The notes beneath the pieces were generated by a model. The model was not told the origin of the DNA and ran no database searches. It was given only the letters and a program-made list of their open reading frames with translations. Of a DNA stretch of 64,000 nucleotides, positions 1-8,393 are shown piece after piece. The DNA is from Scatosoma sp045576335 (lineage in GTDB: Bacteria; Bacillota; Clostridia; Christensenellales; Borkfalkiaceae), in the NCBI GenBank assembly GCA_045576335.1, contig JAZNGH010000047.1, positions 62,001 to 126,000 of the forward strand, in the 5' to 3' direction. Numbering within the stretch: position 1 is the stretch's first letter; every line of letters starts with the position of its first letter. Position numbers and translations under genes: made by a program.

Positions 1-1503
1 AAGCTCGTTTTCTTTTCGGTTCTGTTGCTTTGCTTGTTGTTGGTACGCATCTTATTATCGACGATTTCAGGCTTCTATGCGGAAAAGCTCCGCGCAAAAA
101 TGGTTGCAGAATTGCGGACGCGTACCTTTTCTAAAATTTTGCGTTCGGAATACGCCTACGTGCAAGGCTATCACAGCGGCGACCTGTTAAACCGCTTGAC
201 GACGGACGTACAAGAGGTTTGCGCGGACACGGTAGGGCTGATGCCTGCCGTTGTGGGCTTGGTTGTACAATGTCTGGGCGCGATTGCCGCCTTGCTTACG
301 ATAGACCCCTTGTTCACGCTGATTTACGTCGTTTGCGGCGGTATTTTCGGCGGGATTACGGCGTTTTTCCGCAAACAAATCAAAAAGCGTCAAAAAGAAG
401 TACTGGAAGCGGACGGCGCGTCGCGCTCGTTTATGCAAGAGGGGATTTCTTCCGTTATGACCGTCAAGGCGTACGGCGCGGAAGAAAAATCCACCGAAAA
501 AGCCGACGTTTTGGCGCAAGACTATTATAAAAAACGTATGAGCCGCAACCGCTTGCGTTCGGTTATGAATGCGGTATTCTCGCTTTTGAGCAATTTCGGC
601 TTGATATTTGCCGTCGTTTGGTGCAGCGTCAGCGTGTTGCACGGCAACGACGATTACGGCTCGATTTTATCCGTGATTTTGTTGTTGATGCAGTTACAGC
701 ATCCGTTCTCTGCTTTTTCGTCTATCATTCCCATATTTTATTCACGGATAACAAGCGGCGAGCGTTTGAGCGAAATCGACGAAATGCCTTGCGAGGCTTT
801 GTCGGAAAACGCCGAAACAGAGATATACCCCTATGAAAATTTGACGGAAATCCGCTTTGAGGAGCTTTCCTTTACGTACGGTCGTAGCGACGTGCTCGTA
901 AACGCATTTGCGAGCGTGAAAAAGGGTGAAATCGTTTGCTTGACGGGAGCTTCGGGCGCGGGTAAAAGTACGCTTTTTAAGCTGCTTTTAAGCGTTTACG
1001 AGCCGACTTTGGGCGGAATATATTTATACGACGGAGAAACGAAAACGCGTCTTTGTGCTAAACAGCGCGGTTTATTTGCGTACGTGCCGCAAGGCAATTT
1101 CCTCTTTTCGGGTACGATTTACGAGAATTTGACCTTTTTCACCCAAGAAAAGGACGAAGCGGTCATGCAAGACAAAATCCGTAACGCATTGCGAACGGCT
1201 TGTGCGGAATTCGTATGGGATTTACCGCAAGGCTTACAAACGCCGCTCTCTGAAAAGGGCGGTGGATTGTCCGAAGGACAGATGCAAAGGCTTGCCGTAG
1301 CAAGGGCGATTTTATCCGATAGACCGATATTGCTTTTAGACGAAGCAACGTCCGCTTTGGACGGGGAAACGGAGCGTAAGCTTTTGGAAAATATCCGTAA
1401 TTTACGCGAAAAGACCTGTTTAATCGTTACGCATAGACCCGCGGCCTTGGAAATAGCGGATAGCGTGCTTTGCGTGGAAGATAAGTCAATAAAAAGAACC
1501 TGA
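1..1503 (+). CDS. ABC exporter, fused permease/ATP-binding subunit (5' partial)
   Basis: The reading frame is open to the left edge, so the true start lies outside the window; the first internal start-like codon is at 25. From that codon, about 250 residues are hydrophobic and resemble the membrane domain of type IV ABC exporters. The nucleotide-binding domain follows, with Walker A GASGAGKST near residue 307, signature LSEGQMQRLAV near 414, Walker B ILLLDEAT near 434 and an H-loop histidine in VTHRP near 468. Such proteins act as homo- or heterodimers in the cytoplasmic membrane and export lipids, peptides or drugs. Nothing here identifies the substrate, and any partner gene would be upstream. 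The stop codon lies inside a perfect terminator hairpin shared with the convergent AraC gene. Confidence 0.9.
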   Translation, partial: KLVFFSVLLLCLLLVRILLSTISGFYAEKLRAKMVAELRTRTFSKILRSEYAYVQGYHSGDLLNRLTTDVQEVCADTVGLMPAVVGLVVQCLGAIAALLTIDPLFTLIYVVCGGIFGGITAFFRKQIKKRQKEVLEADGASRSFMQEGISSVMTVKAYGAEEKSTEKADVLAQDYYKKRMSRNRLRSVMNAVFSLLSNFGLIFAVVWCSVSVLHGNDDYGSILSVILLLMQLQHPFSAFSSIIPIFYSRITSGERLSEIDEMPCEALSENAETEIYPYENLTEIRFEELSFTYGRSDVLVNAFASVKKGEIVCLTGASGAGKSTLFKLLLSVYEPTLGGIYLYDGETKTRLCAKQRGLFAYVPQGNFLFSGTIYENLTFFTQEKDEAVMQDKIRNALRTACAEFVWDLPQGLQTPLSEKGGGLSEGQMQRLAVARAILSDRPILLLDEATSALDGETERKLLENIRNLREKTCLIVTHRPAALEIADSVLCVEDKSIKRT

Positions 1504-1524
1504 AAATCATTTCAGGTTCTTTTT
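1491..1524. terminator. Bidirectional terminator between ABC exporter and AraC gene
   Basis: A perfect 15-bp inverted repeat (1491-1505 and 1510-1524, loop ATCA) starts with A-runs and ends with T-runs, so it can act in both directions. It includes the ABC exporter stop codon and abuts the stop codon of the convergent regulator. Confidence 0.85.
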
Positions 1525-2399
1525 CATTTTATACTGTTTCTGTATTCCTTTGGTGTCATACCCACGTGCTTACGAAATACGAAGGTAAACGTTGAAAGGG
1601 AATCAAAGCACAAGGCGTCGGCGATTTCGGAAAAGGAAATCTTTTTCCGTATCAATTTTTTCGCCTCGTCGATTTTGAATTTTAAGTAGGTTTGGTATAT
1701 CGTCATACCCGTTTTTTTGCGGAAAAAGGTGCAAAGTTGCGTCGTACCGTAATGCAATTCTTCCCGTAAATCGTCCAAACAAAAGCGGTCGTAAATTTTG
1801 GAGCGTAAAATACGCACGATTTCGTCCTGCAATTCGTTGGAGGAAGCGATTTTGGAAACGAAAAATTCTTGCGTTAGGCTACGGTTTTGCGCGTAGCGCA
1901 ATAAGTAAATGAGTAAAGTTTCCAACGCGTTTTTTATGAGCTGCTCGCCGCCGAGGTTGGGGTTTTCTTTTAGTTGCAACGCGCTCAAATCGGGGTCGAA
2001 ATCGGGCAAATCAAAGGTTTCCGCCGCTTCCGACATAATATTTTGAAGTAAATATCGGAAGTTTTCGGGCACGGCAAATTTTTTATCCCGAAAAAAATTC
2101 ATAGACGGCGAACGGCATTCAAAGGAGATGATAAAGAGGTTCGGCTCTTTATCGCCGCTCTCCACAAAATGCGGTTGGTTGGGGCTGATAAAGAGGATTT
2201 CGCCTTGTTTGAGCTGGATTTTTTGGCCGTCCACCCCGATAAATACGTCTTCCTTATCCGCGTAATTGATTTCCCAGAAATCGTGCGTTTCTTCCGAAAA
2301 AGAATAATTTTTTTCCAACGCTTGATAATGTATCGTCACAATTTTTTTGACGTTGATTAGGTTGGAGATTTTGTGCATATAAAATTTCCGTTTTTCCAT
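1524..2399 (-). CDS. AraC family transcriptional regulator with cupin sensor domain
   Basis: The protein has 291 residues from the ATG at 2399; an in-frame extension to 2672 runs through the divergent promoter region and is unlikely. Residues 40-85 contain the cupin-type AraC_binding pattern (HDFWEINY, then QGEILFISPNQPHFVES), which usually binds a sugar or similar ligand. The last ~95 residues carry two helix-turn-helix motifs, the second ending in FRKHVGMTPKEYR, the conserved AraC C-terminal motif. It is transcribed divergently from the N-acetylhexosamine kinase-like gene and lies 1.4 kb from the KDPG aldolase/KDG kinase operon. Repeated elements near both promoters make it the obvious candidate regulator of both units, which is inference. 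The ligand is unknown. Confidence 0.9.
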   Translation of the reverse strand: MEKRKFYMHKISNLINVKKIVTIHYQALEKNYSFSEETHDFWEINYADKEDVFIGVDGQKIQLKQGEILFISPNQPHFVESGDKEPNLFIISFECRSPSMNFFRDKKFAVPENFRYLLQNIMSEAAETFDLPDFDPDLSALQLKENPNLGGEQLIKNALETLLIYLLRYAQNRSLTQEFFVSKIASSNELQDEIVRILRSKIYDRFCLDDLREELHYGTTQLCTFFRKKTGMTIYQTYLKFKIDEAKKLIRKKISFSEIADALCFDSLSTFTFVFRKHVGMTPKEYRNSIK

Positions 2400-2502
2400 A
2401 CCGATATTATAACAGATAAAACGTCGTTTGTAAACTGTTTTGGCGAATTTTTCATAAAAATAAACAGCGAAAGAATACCACAAAAACCCGAAATAATAAC
2501 TA

Positions 2503-2530
2503 TTGCATTTTTTCATAAATAAGGTATAAT
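2503..2530 (+). promoter_or_regulatory. Promoter of N-acetylhexosamine kinase-like gene
   Basis: TTGCAT at 2503-2508, a 16-bp spacer and a consensus TATAAT at 2525-2530. The spacer contains a TTTTTTCATAA element that also occurs at about 2448-2457, a possible AraC-protein half-site. Confidence 0.6.
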
Positions 2531-2559
2531 AATTGCAAATACGCTTATGCGGAGGAGTT

Positions 2560-3624
2560 ATGGAATATTTGAAAGAATACGGAAAAATTGCAGAGCAATT
2601 TTGTTTGGAAGGAGAAGTTAAAGAAATTTGCCCGTACGGCGAAGGACATATCAATTTGACGCTTCTCGTCACTACGAGCGAGAAACGTTATATCATGCAA
2701 AAAATGAACACGCGCGTGTTCCCCGACCCCGACGGTTTGATGGGGAATATTTGCGGCGTTACCGAGCATTTGGCTTCTCGCGGTATCGAAACCTTGACGG
2801 TCATCAAAACGAAGGACGGAAAACCGTATCTTAAAGGCGAGGAATGTTACCGCGTTTACGCTTTTATTGAAAATACGGTAACCTATCAGACGGTGAGCGA
2901 TAAAGCCGTTTTCCGCAATTCGGGAAAGGCGTTTGGCGAGTTCCAAAACTATCTTGCCGAATTTGACGCTTCCAAATTGACGGAAACGATTAAACGTTTC
3001 CACGACACGCCCAAGCGTTTTGCCGACTTTAAGGCGGCATTGAATGCGGACGCGCTGAATAGAGCAAAGGACTGCCAAGAGGAAATCGATTTCATCTTAT
3101 CACACGAAAATACTTATGCAATCGCTATGGACGGATTAAAGGACGGCTCGTTGCCGCTTCGCGTTACGCATAACGATACCAAATTGAATAATATCCTTAT
3201 GGACGCGGAAACGGGAGAAGCGCGTGCAGTAATTGACCTTGATACGATTATGCCCGGTTCTATGCTGTTTGATTTCGGCGATTCCATTCGTTTCGGTGCG
3301 TCAACCGCTGCCGAGGACGAAAAAGACCTTTCCAAGGTTCATTTTGATATCGAGCTTTTCAAGGCTTACGCGGAGGGTTATTGCGGCGCGGTGAAGGACA
3401 GCATTACGCCTCGTGAAGCGGAGCTTTTGCCGTACGGCTCGTATCTTATGACGATTGAATGCGGCATGCGTTTCCTTGCGGATTATTTGGCGGGGGATAC
3501 GTATTTTGCAACGAAATACGAAGGACACAACCTCGTTCGTTGCCGTACGCAAATCCGTTTGGCAAGTGAAATGGAAGCAAAATTTGAAGAAATGAAAAAG
3601 ATTATTTTTGACATACTTGCATAA
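2560..3624 (+). CDS. nahK: N-acetylhexosamine 1-kinase-like sugar kinase (APH fold)
   Basis: The protein has 354 residues. The start is ATG 2560, preceded at close range by GGAGGAG; a longer frame from 2533 lacks such a site. It is an aminoglycoside phosphotransferase-fold kinase: RVTHNDTKLNNIL (about residue 200) holds the catalytic Asp and metal-binding Asn, and VIDLDTIMPGSMLFDFGDSIR-like residues near 225 hold the second metal Asp. From memory the sequence closely resembles Bifidobacterium NahK, which phosphorylates GlcNAc/GalNAc at C1 in the lacto-N-biose/galacto-N-biose pathway. The usual partners of that pathway (phosphorylase, epimerase, uridylyltransferase) are not in the window, so the exact substrate is uncertain. 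It is divergent from the AraC regulator and followed by a GC-rich hairpin. Confidence 0.75.
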   Translation: MEYLKEYGKIAEQFCLEGEVKEICPYGEGHINLTLLVTTSEKRYIMQKMNTRVFPDPDGLMGNICGVTEHLASRGIETLTVIKTKDGKPYLKGEECYRVYAFIENTVTYQTVSDKAVFRNSGKAFGEFQNYLAEFDASKLTETIKRFHDTPKRFADFKAALNADALNRAKDCQEEIDFILSHENTYAIAMDGLKDGSLPLRVTHNDTKLNNILMDAETGEARAVIDLDTIMPGSMLFDFGDSIRFGASTAAEDEKDLSKVHFDIELFKAYAEGYCGAVKDSITPREAELLPYGSYLMTIECGMRFLADYLAGDTYFATKYEGHNLVRCRTQIRLASEMEAKFEEMKKIIFDILA

Positions 3625-3638
3625 ATTATAAAAATTTA

Positions 3639-3675
3639 CCGCCCGCGGCAGCGTTGCCGCGGGCGGTTCGTTCTT
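3639..3675 (+). terminator. GC-rich terminator after nahK-like gene
   Basis: A perfect 12-bp stem (3639-3650 with 3655-3666) of CCGCCCGCGGCA, followed by the T-containing tail TTCGTTCTT. The stem is strong and the T-tract weak. Confidence 0.7.
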
Positions 3676-3683
3676 GAAAGTAC

Positions 3684-3722
3684 GATTATGTAAAAAATAC
3701 ATAAGATTATGCAAAAAATACA
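3684..3722 (+). repeat. Two 18-bp direct repeats at 21-bp spacing, candidate AraC operator
   Basis: GATTATGYAAAAAATACA occurs at 3684-3701 and 3705-3722, differing at one base (T/C). The period is 21 bp, two helical turns. The pair ends 11 bp before the -35 box of the aldolase promoter, where an AraC-type activator would sit. Confidence 0.6.
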
Positions 3723-3733
3723 GCTTAATACAT

Positions 3734-3762
3734 TTGATTTTTCTTTTTCGGTGTGTTATACT
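3734..3762 (+). promoter_or_regulatory. Promoter of eda-kdgK operon
   Basis: TTGATT at 3734-3739, a 17-bp spacer and TATACT at 3757-3762, with an extended -10 TG (TGTTATACT). Confidence 0.75.
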
Positions 3763-3794
3763 ATTAAAGAAGTTAAAAAGGAGAATGTTTTTTT

Positions 3795-4352
3795 ATGGAT
3801 AAATGTATACCCGTAGTGGTTATCAAAGAGCTTTCCGAAACGGATAAAATACTTACCGCCTTGAAAAACAGCGGTATTATGTGCGCGGAAATCACTTTCC
3901 GTACCGCTTGCGCAGCGGAAGCGATTGAGTACGCCGTGAAAAATTATCCCGATATGAATATCGGTGCAGGTACGGTTATCAATACCGAGCAATGTAAAGC
4001 CGCACTCAAAGCAGGGGCAAAATTTATCGTTTCGCCGGGGCTTTCCGTTGCCGTTGCAAAGGTTTGTAAGGAAAACGGTGTGCCGTATTATCCCGGTTGT
4101 GTAACGCCTACGGAGATTATGCAGGCTTTGGACCTTGGAATTACGGTCGTTAAATTCTTCCCCACCCATATCTACGGCGGATTAAAGGCGTTAAAGGCAC
4201 TTTCCGCACCTTTCCCGCAGGTTAAGTTTATTCCCACGGGCGGCGTAGATAGAAGCAACATCGACGAGTTTTTGGCGTTTGAAAAGGTTTACGCTATCGG
4301 CGGCTCGTTCTTTGTAAAAGAAGCACTTGAAAAAATGGAGGAACAAAAATGA
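3795..4352 (+). CDS. eda: KDPG/KHG aldolase
   Basis: The protein has 185 residues, slightly short for 2-dehydro-3-deoxy-6-phosphogluconate aldolase (usually 200-215). This class I enzyme splits KDPG into pyruvate and glyceraldehyde 3-phosphate in the cytoplasm. The family Glu is in AEITFRT near residue 35, and the Schiff-base Lys is in VVKFFPTHIYGG near residue 119. The start follows AAAAAGGAG. The gene overlaps kdgK by 4 nt (ATGA), indicating translational coupling. The pair converts KDG to central metabolites, as in hexuronate or alginate-type sugar catabolism; no dehydratase or isomerase lies nearby, so the upstream sugar is unknown. Confidence 0.93.
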   Translation: MDKCIPVVVIKELSETDKILTALKNSGIMCAEITFRTACAAEAIEYAVKNYPDMNIGAGTVINTEQCKAALKAGAKFIVSPGLSVAVAKVCKENGVPYYPGCVTPTEIMQALDLGITVVKFFPTHIYGGLKALKALSAPFPQVKFIPTGGVDRSNIDEFLAFEKVYAIGGSFFVKEALEKMEEQK

Positions 4353-5371
4353 AAAAAATCGTTACTTTTGGTGAATTGATGTTAAGACTTGCACCCGAAA
4401 ATTATCTTCGTTTTGTGCAAAGCGATAAATATGAAGCAACCTACGGCGGTGCAGAAGCAAACGTAGCCGTTTCCTTGGCGAACTACGGTATGGATGTTGC
4501 ATTCGTTTCCAAGCTTCCTACGCACGAAATCGGACAAGCTGCCGTAAATTCGCTTCGTAAATTTGGCGTGGATACGAGCAAGATCGTACGCGGCGGCGAA
4601 AGAGTGGGTATTTATTATTGCGAAAAAGGCGCGAGCCAAAGACCCTCCAAAGTCGTCTACGATAGAGCATATAGTGCGATTGCTATGGCAAAGAAAACCG
4701 ATTTTGACTGGGAGGCTATTTTCGAGGGCGTTGAATGGTTCCATTTCACGGGGATTACGCCCGCACTTTCCGACGAGGTTGCGGCAATTTGCGTAGAGGC
4801 TTGTAAAGCGGCAAAAGCGAAAAATATCACTATTTCGTGCGACTTGAATTTCCGTAAAAAGCTTTGGAGCAAGGAAAAGGCTGGTCAGGTTATGGCTGAA
4901 CTTTGTCAATATATCGATTACTGTATTGCAAACGAAGAGGACGCAAAAGACGTATTCGGCATCGAGGCAGATAACACGGATATTTACGGCGGTAAGCTGG
5001 ATAGAGAGGGTTATATTTCCGTTGCAAAGAAATTGACCGATCGCTTCAATTTCAAGGGCGTAGCGATTACCTTGCGCGAAAGCAAGAGCGCGAACGACAA
5101 CGACTGGTCGGGTATGTTGTATACGAACGGAGAAGCACATTTTAGCAAGAAATATTCTATGCATATCGTTGACCGCGTAGGCGGTGGCGACAGCTTCGGC
5201 GGTGGGCTTATCTATTCGCTTGTCAACGGTTACGACGCGCAAAGCGCGATTGAATTTGCGGTTGCGGCAAGCTGCTTGAAGCATACGATTGAAGGGGATT
5301 ATAATATGGTATCCGTTGCAGAGGTGAAAAATCTTGCAGGCGGTGACGCGAGCGGCAGAGTACAAAGATAA
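4349..5371 (+). CDS. kdgK: 2-dehydro-3-deoxygluconokinase (PfkB family)
   Basis: The protein has 340 residues, normal for PfkB sugar kinases. The N-terminus ITFGELMLRLAP and YGGAEANVAV are the PfkB substrate-binding signatures, and DRVGGGDSFGGGL near residue 275 carries the catalytic Asp and anion-hole glycines. The family phosphorylates KDG to KDPG, the substrate of the aldolase encoded just upstream with a 4-nt overlap. That pairing is the main reason to prefer KDG kinase over fructokinase or ribokinase. A strong terminator follows. Confidence 0.88.
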   Translation: MKKIVTFGELMLRLAPENYLRFVQSDKYEATYGGAEANVAVSLANYGMDVAFVSKLPTHEIGQAAVNSLRKFGVDTSKIVRGGERVGIYYCEKGASQRPSKVVYDRAYSAIAMAKKTDFDWEAIFEGVEWFHFTGITPALSDEVAAICVEACKAAKAKNITISCDLNFRKKLWSKEKAGQVMAELCQYIDYCIANEEDAKDVFGIEADNTDIYGGKLDREGYISVAKKLTDRFNFKGVAITLRESKSANDNDWSGMLYTNGEAHFSKKYSMHIVDRVGGGDSFGGGLIYSLVNGYDAQSAIEFAVAASCLKHTIEGDYNMVSVAEVKNLAGGDASGRVQR

Positions 5372-5376
5372 CTTTG

Positions 5377-5425
5377 TTTTTTAGGCGGCTTGACAATATT
5401 TTATCAAGCCGCCTAAAAATTTTAT
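5377..5425 (+). terminator. Terminator after kdgK
   Basis: The inverted repeat TTTTAGGCGGCTTGA ... TCAAGCCGCCTAAAA (about 5379-5393 with 5404-5418, 10-nt loop) is followed by an AT/T-rich tract. It could also work in reverse. Confidence 0.85.
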
Positions 5426-5464
5426 ATTTTTTCAAAAAAATCCTAAAAAAGCCCGTTGAAACGC

Positions 5465-5493
5465 TTGCTTTTTTTTTAATAATACATTATAAT
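5465..5493 (+). promoter_or_regulatory. Promoter of tRNA-Leu
   Basis: TTGCTT at 5465-5470, a 17-bp T-rich spacer and consensus TATAAT at 5488-5493, 22 bp before the mature tRNA 5' end. Confidence 0.7.
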
Positions 5494-5514
5494 TAAAAAG
5501 CTTTCCGCGAGAAT

Positions 5515-5600
5515 GCCGAAGTGGTGGAATGGCAGACGCGACGGACTCAAAATCCGTTGTTGGTGACAACGTGTGGGTTCAAGTCCCACCTTCGGCACCA
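5515..5600 (+). tRNA. tRNA-Leu (anticodon CAA)
   Basis: An 86-nt cloverleaf with acceptor GCCGAAG pairing CTTCGGC, a long variable arm typical of class II tRNAs, the T-loop GGTTCAAGTCC and an encoded CCA end. The anticodon stem ACGGA/TCCGT encloses CTCAAAA, giving anticodon CAA, which reads UUG leucine codons. It has its own promoter and terminator. Confidence 0.95.
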
Positions 5601-5603
5601 TTA

Positions 5604-5640
5604 AGAGTGTAAACCGTAATAATCGGTTTACACTCTTTTT
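5604..5640 (+). terminator. Terminator after tRNA-Leu
   Basis: A 13-bp perfect stem AGAGTGTAAACCG (5604-5616) with 5624-5636, a 7-nt loop, then TTTT. Confidence 0.85.
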
Positions 5641-5684
5641 CTTTGCTTTTGCAGAGAAAATATTATAATAATTCTCGTACTTCC

Positions 5685-5713
5685 TTGCGATTTTTTGAAT
5701 TTCGTGGTACAAT
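5685..5713 (+). promoter_or_regulatory. Promoter of polA-coaE
   Basis: TTGCGA at 5685-5690, a 17-bp spacer and TACAAT at 5708-5713, 31 bp before the polA start codon. Confidence 0.65.
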
Positions 5714-5744
5714 AATACTATAAGAGTTTTGGGGTGGATAGTTT

Positions 5745-8327
5745 ATGGAAAAATTCGTTTTAATTGACGGCAACAGCTTGCTTAACCGTGCGTATTACGC
5801 AACGCCGCTTTTTACAACCAAAAACGGCTTACCAACCAACGGGGTTTTCGGGTTCGTCAAACTGATGCTGAAAATCATTTCCGATAAAAAGCCGTCTTAT
5901 TTTGCCGTAGCGTTTGATTTACACGCGCCGACCTTTCGGCATCAAATGTACGACGAGTATAAAGCAGGCAGAAAGCCTATGCCCGACGACCTCGCCGCAC
6001 AGTTTCCCGTTCTCAAAGAAGTTTTGAAAATTATGAAAGTCAAAGTTTTGGAGTTAAAGGGGTACGAAGCGGACGATTTGTTGGGTACGGTGGCAAAGAG
6101 GTTTAACGTACAAACCTTTATTTATACGGGGGACCGCGATTCTTATCAACTCGTAGACGATACTACGAGCGTTTGCTTCACCCGCAAAGGCGTCAGCGAC
6201 ATTTTGGAATTGAACGCACAAAATTTCAAAGACGAAACACAGCTTGTCCCCTCGCAAATTATTGATTTGAAGGCTTTAATGGGGGATAAATCGGACAATA
6301 TCCCCGGTGTTGCGGGAGTAGGCGAGAAGTCGGCAATGAGCCTTTTAAGCCAGTATTTCGACCTTGACGGTGTTTACGCGCATATTGACGAAATCGGCGG
6401 GGCTTTACAGAAAAAGCTGATAAACGATAAAGAAAAGGCGTATTTTTCAAAGAGCTTGGCGACGATTGACACGAACGTTCCCATTGACGTTTCCCTTGAA
6501 GAATGTTTGCTTAAAACGCCGTTCGCGTACACGCTTCGGGAAAAATTTGCCGAATTAGAGTTCAAATCCTTGTTAGGAATGAACATTTACGAGGAGTTTA
6601 ACGAGGCAGAGCACGCGCAAACGAACGCTTGGAAAGACCCCGAAGAGATTTATCCCGTTTCTACGCAAGAGGCTATTACGCTTTTACAAAATACACCGTA
6701 TGATTGCATCGCTTGTGATTTGACGCTTAAAGAATTCCGTTTTGCGCCTTTTGAAGAAGCGAAAGGGACAAGCAACACGGAATACGTGCTGCCGATTAAA
6801 GAAAGTCTTTTGGACGCGGGAGTGTTCGAATCGGATTTATATCCGCTTTTTCGCCTAATTTTTGAGGGTAAAAATAAGGTTATCGTGTATAATACGAAAG
6901 AGCTTATGCGTCGGCTTTCGCAAATGGATATTGCATTTTCAGCACCGTTTGAGGACGTTGCGATTTTGAAATGCCTTTCGGACGGCTTGGGGAACTCGGA
7001 TTCCTTGAACTTTTGCTTGAACCAAAACTCCATTCCTGAAGCAAATCGCGCGAGCGGTTTAGCGTACCTTTATAATCTTTACTACGAAAGCTTATCCAAG
7101 GAAGAAAAAGAGCTTTATCGAAAAGTGGAATTACCGCTCGTAAACGTACTCTACGATATGGAAAAGCAGGGCGTAAGAATTAACGAGGGGGCTTTAATGG
7201 AGTTTTCCTCGCGTTATAATAGCGAGCTGGCTCAAATCACCAAGCGCATATACGAGCTTGCAGGCGAGGAATTTAACGTAAATTCTACGCAGCAGCTGGG
7301 TAAAATCTTGTTTGAAAAGCTGAAAATTGGGCACGGCGTTAAGAAGAATAAGGACAGCAAAAACTATAAAACGACGGCGGAAGAGCTTGAAAAATACGCC
7401 GACGAATCGGAAATCGTAAGACAGCTTTTACGTTATCGAAAGGTGCAAAAAATCAATTCGACCTATATCGAAGGCTTTAAGCCTCTAATCGTAAAGGGAA
7501 AAGTGCATACGACCTACAATCAATCCTTAACGGCAACGGGCAGATTGTCCAGTATGAATCCAAATCTGCAAAATATCCCCGTTCGAACGGAAGAGGGGCG
7601 CGAGCTTCGCAAATTATTTATTGCAAGCGAAGGGAACGTCTTGATTGACGCCGATTATTCGCAAATAGAGCTTCGTTTATTGGCGCATTTTTCGGGGTGT
7701 AAGGAGCTTATCAAAGCCTATTGCGAGGGCGGTGATATCCACGCACTCACGGCTTCACAAGTCTTCAATACGCCGTTAGAAAAGGTTACGCCACAGCTCC
7801 GTCGTGCGGCAAAAGCCGTCAATTTCGGTATTATTTACGGCATTAGCGCATTTGGACTTTCAAACGATTTGAATATCGGCGCAAAACGCGCAAAGGAGTA
7901 TATCGATAAATATTTCGAAACGTATTCCGACGTAAAAGAATATATGAATAAAAACGTGGAAACCGCAACGCGCGACGGCTTCGTAAAGACTTTGCTTGGG
8001 CGTAGGCGCGTGATTAACGAGCTGAAAGCTTCTAATTATAACGTTCGCTCGTTCGGCGAACGTGCGGCAATGAATATGCCTTTGCAGGGTTCAAGCGCGG
8101 ATATTATTAAGATTGCAATGATTAACGTTGCTGAAAAATTAAAAACGGGCGGTTATAAAGCAACGCTCGTGTTGCAGGTCCACGACGAATTGATTATCGA
8201 TTGCCCCAAAGAGGAAGCAAAGGAAGTGGCGCAATTATTAAAAACGGAAATGGAGAATGCTGTTTCGTTGAGCGTTCCGCTTACCGTAGAGGTCGGCGTT
8301 GGGGATAACTGGTACGAAACAAAATAA
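5745..8327 (+). CDS. polA: DNA polymerase I
   Basis: The protein has 860 residues. Residues 1-290 are the 5'-3' flap nuclease (VLIDGNSLLNRAYYA, GYEADDLLGT, GDKSDNIPGV). Residues ~300-460 are the exonuclease-like domain. There the usual acidic pair of the first exo motif reads CDLTL and the Glu is missing, so proofreading is probably lost, as in B. subtilis Pol I. Residues ~470-860 are the family A polymerase: motif A DADYSQIELRLLAHFSG near 633, motif B RRAAKAVNFGIIYG near 685 and motif C QVHDELIID near 810. It fills gaps during repair and Okazaki fragment maturation. coaE follows after 66 bp that carry a dyad of GTGAAAC elements. Confidence 0.97.
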   Translation: MEKFVLIDGNSLLNRAYYATPLFTTKNGLPTNGVFGFVKLMLKIISDKKPSYFAVAFDLHAPTFRHQMYDEYKAGRKPMPDDLAAQFPVLKEVLKIMKVKVLELKGYEADDLLGTVAKRFNVQTFIYTGDRDSYQLVDDTTSVCFTRKGVSDILELNAQNFKDETQLVPSQIIDLKALMGDKSDNIPGVAGVGEKSAMSLLSQYFDLDGVYAHIDEIGGALQKKLINDKEKAYFSKSLATIDTNVPIDVSLEECLLKTPFAYTLREKFAELEFKSLLGMNIYEEFNEAEHAQTNAWKDPEEIYPVSTQEAITLLQNTPYDCIACDLTLKEFRFAPFEEAKGTSNTEYVLPIKESLLDAGVFESDLYPLFRLIFEGKNKVIVYNTKELMRRLSQMDIAFSAPFEDVAILKCLSDGLGNSDSLNFCLNQNSIPEANRASGLAYLYNLYYESLSKEEKELYRKVELPLVNVLYDMEKQGVRINEGALMEFSSRYNSELAQITKRIYELAGEEFNVNSTQQLGKILFEKLKIGHGVKKNKDSKNYKTTAEELEKYADESEIVRQLLRYRKVQKINSTYIEGFKPLIVKGKVHTTYNQSLTATGRLSSMNPNLQNIPVRTEEGRELRKLFIASEGNVLIDADYSQIELRLLAHFSGCKELIKAYCEGGDIHALTASQVFNTPLEKVTPQLRRAAKAVNFGIIYGISAFGLSNDLNIGAKRAKEYIDKYFETYSDVKEYMNKNVETATRDGFVKTLLGRRRVINELKASNYNVRSFGERAAMNMPLQGSSADIIKIAMINVAEKLKTGGYKATLVLQVHDELIIDCPKEEAKEVAQLLKTEMENAVSLSVPLTVEVGVGDNWYETK

Positions 8328-8328
8328 A

Positions 8329-8380
8329 GTTTCACGAATTTTGTTCCACGGATAATTTTATGAAACGTTTTTTGTGAAAC
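8329..8380. repeat. Dyad of GTGAAAC-N7-GTGAAAC elements between polA and coaE
   Basis: Four 7-mers are arranged with exact mirror symmetry about 8354.5. GTTTCAC (8329-8335) and GTTCCAC (8343-8349) are on one side. ATGAAAC (8360-8366) and GTGAAAC (8374-8380) are on the other. Within each half the period is 14 bp. The same two-box unit recurs at 8976, 52357 and 52439. The dyad ends just before the coaE ribosome binding site. Confidence 0.6.
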
Positions 8381-8393
8381 ACAAGGAGGTAGT

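Noticed and set aside
3684..3722. CRISPR-like repeat pair
   Set aside because: Only two copies with a 3-bp gap and no cas genes; it fits an operator.
4382..5365. Minus-strand frame of 327 residues
   Set aside because: Antisense to kdgK, which has full PfkB motifs.
5476..5712. 78-residue minus-strand frame with VGLEPTRCHQQRILSPSRLPFHHFG-like sequence
   Set aside because: It is the antisense of tRNA-Leu, a well-known spurious protein in databases.
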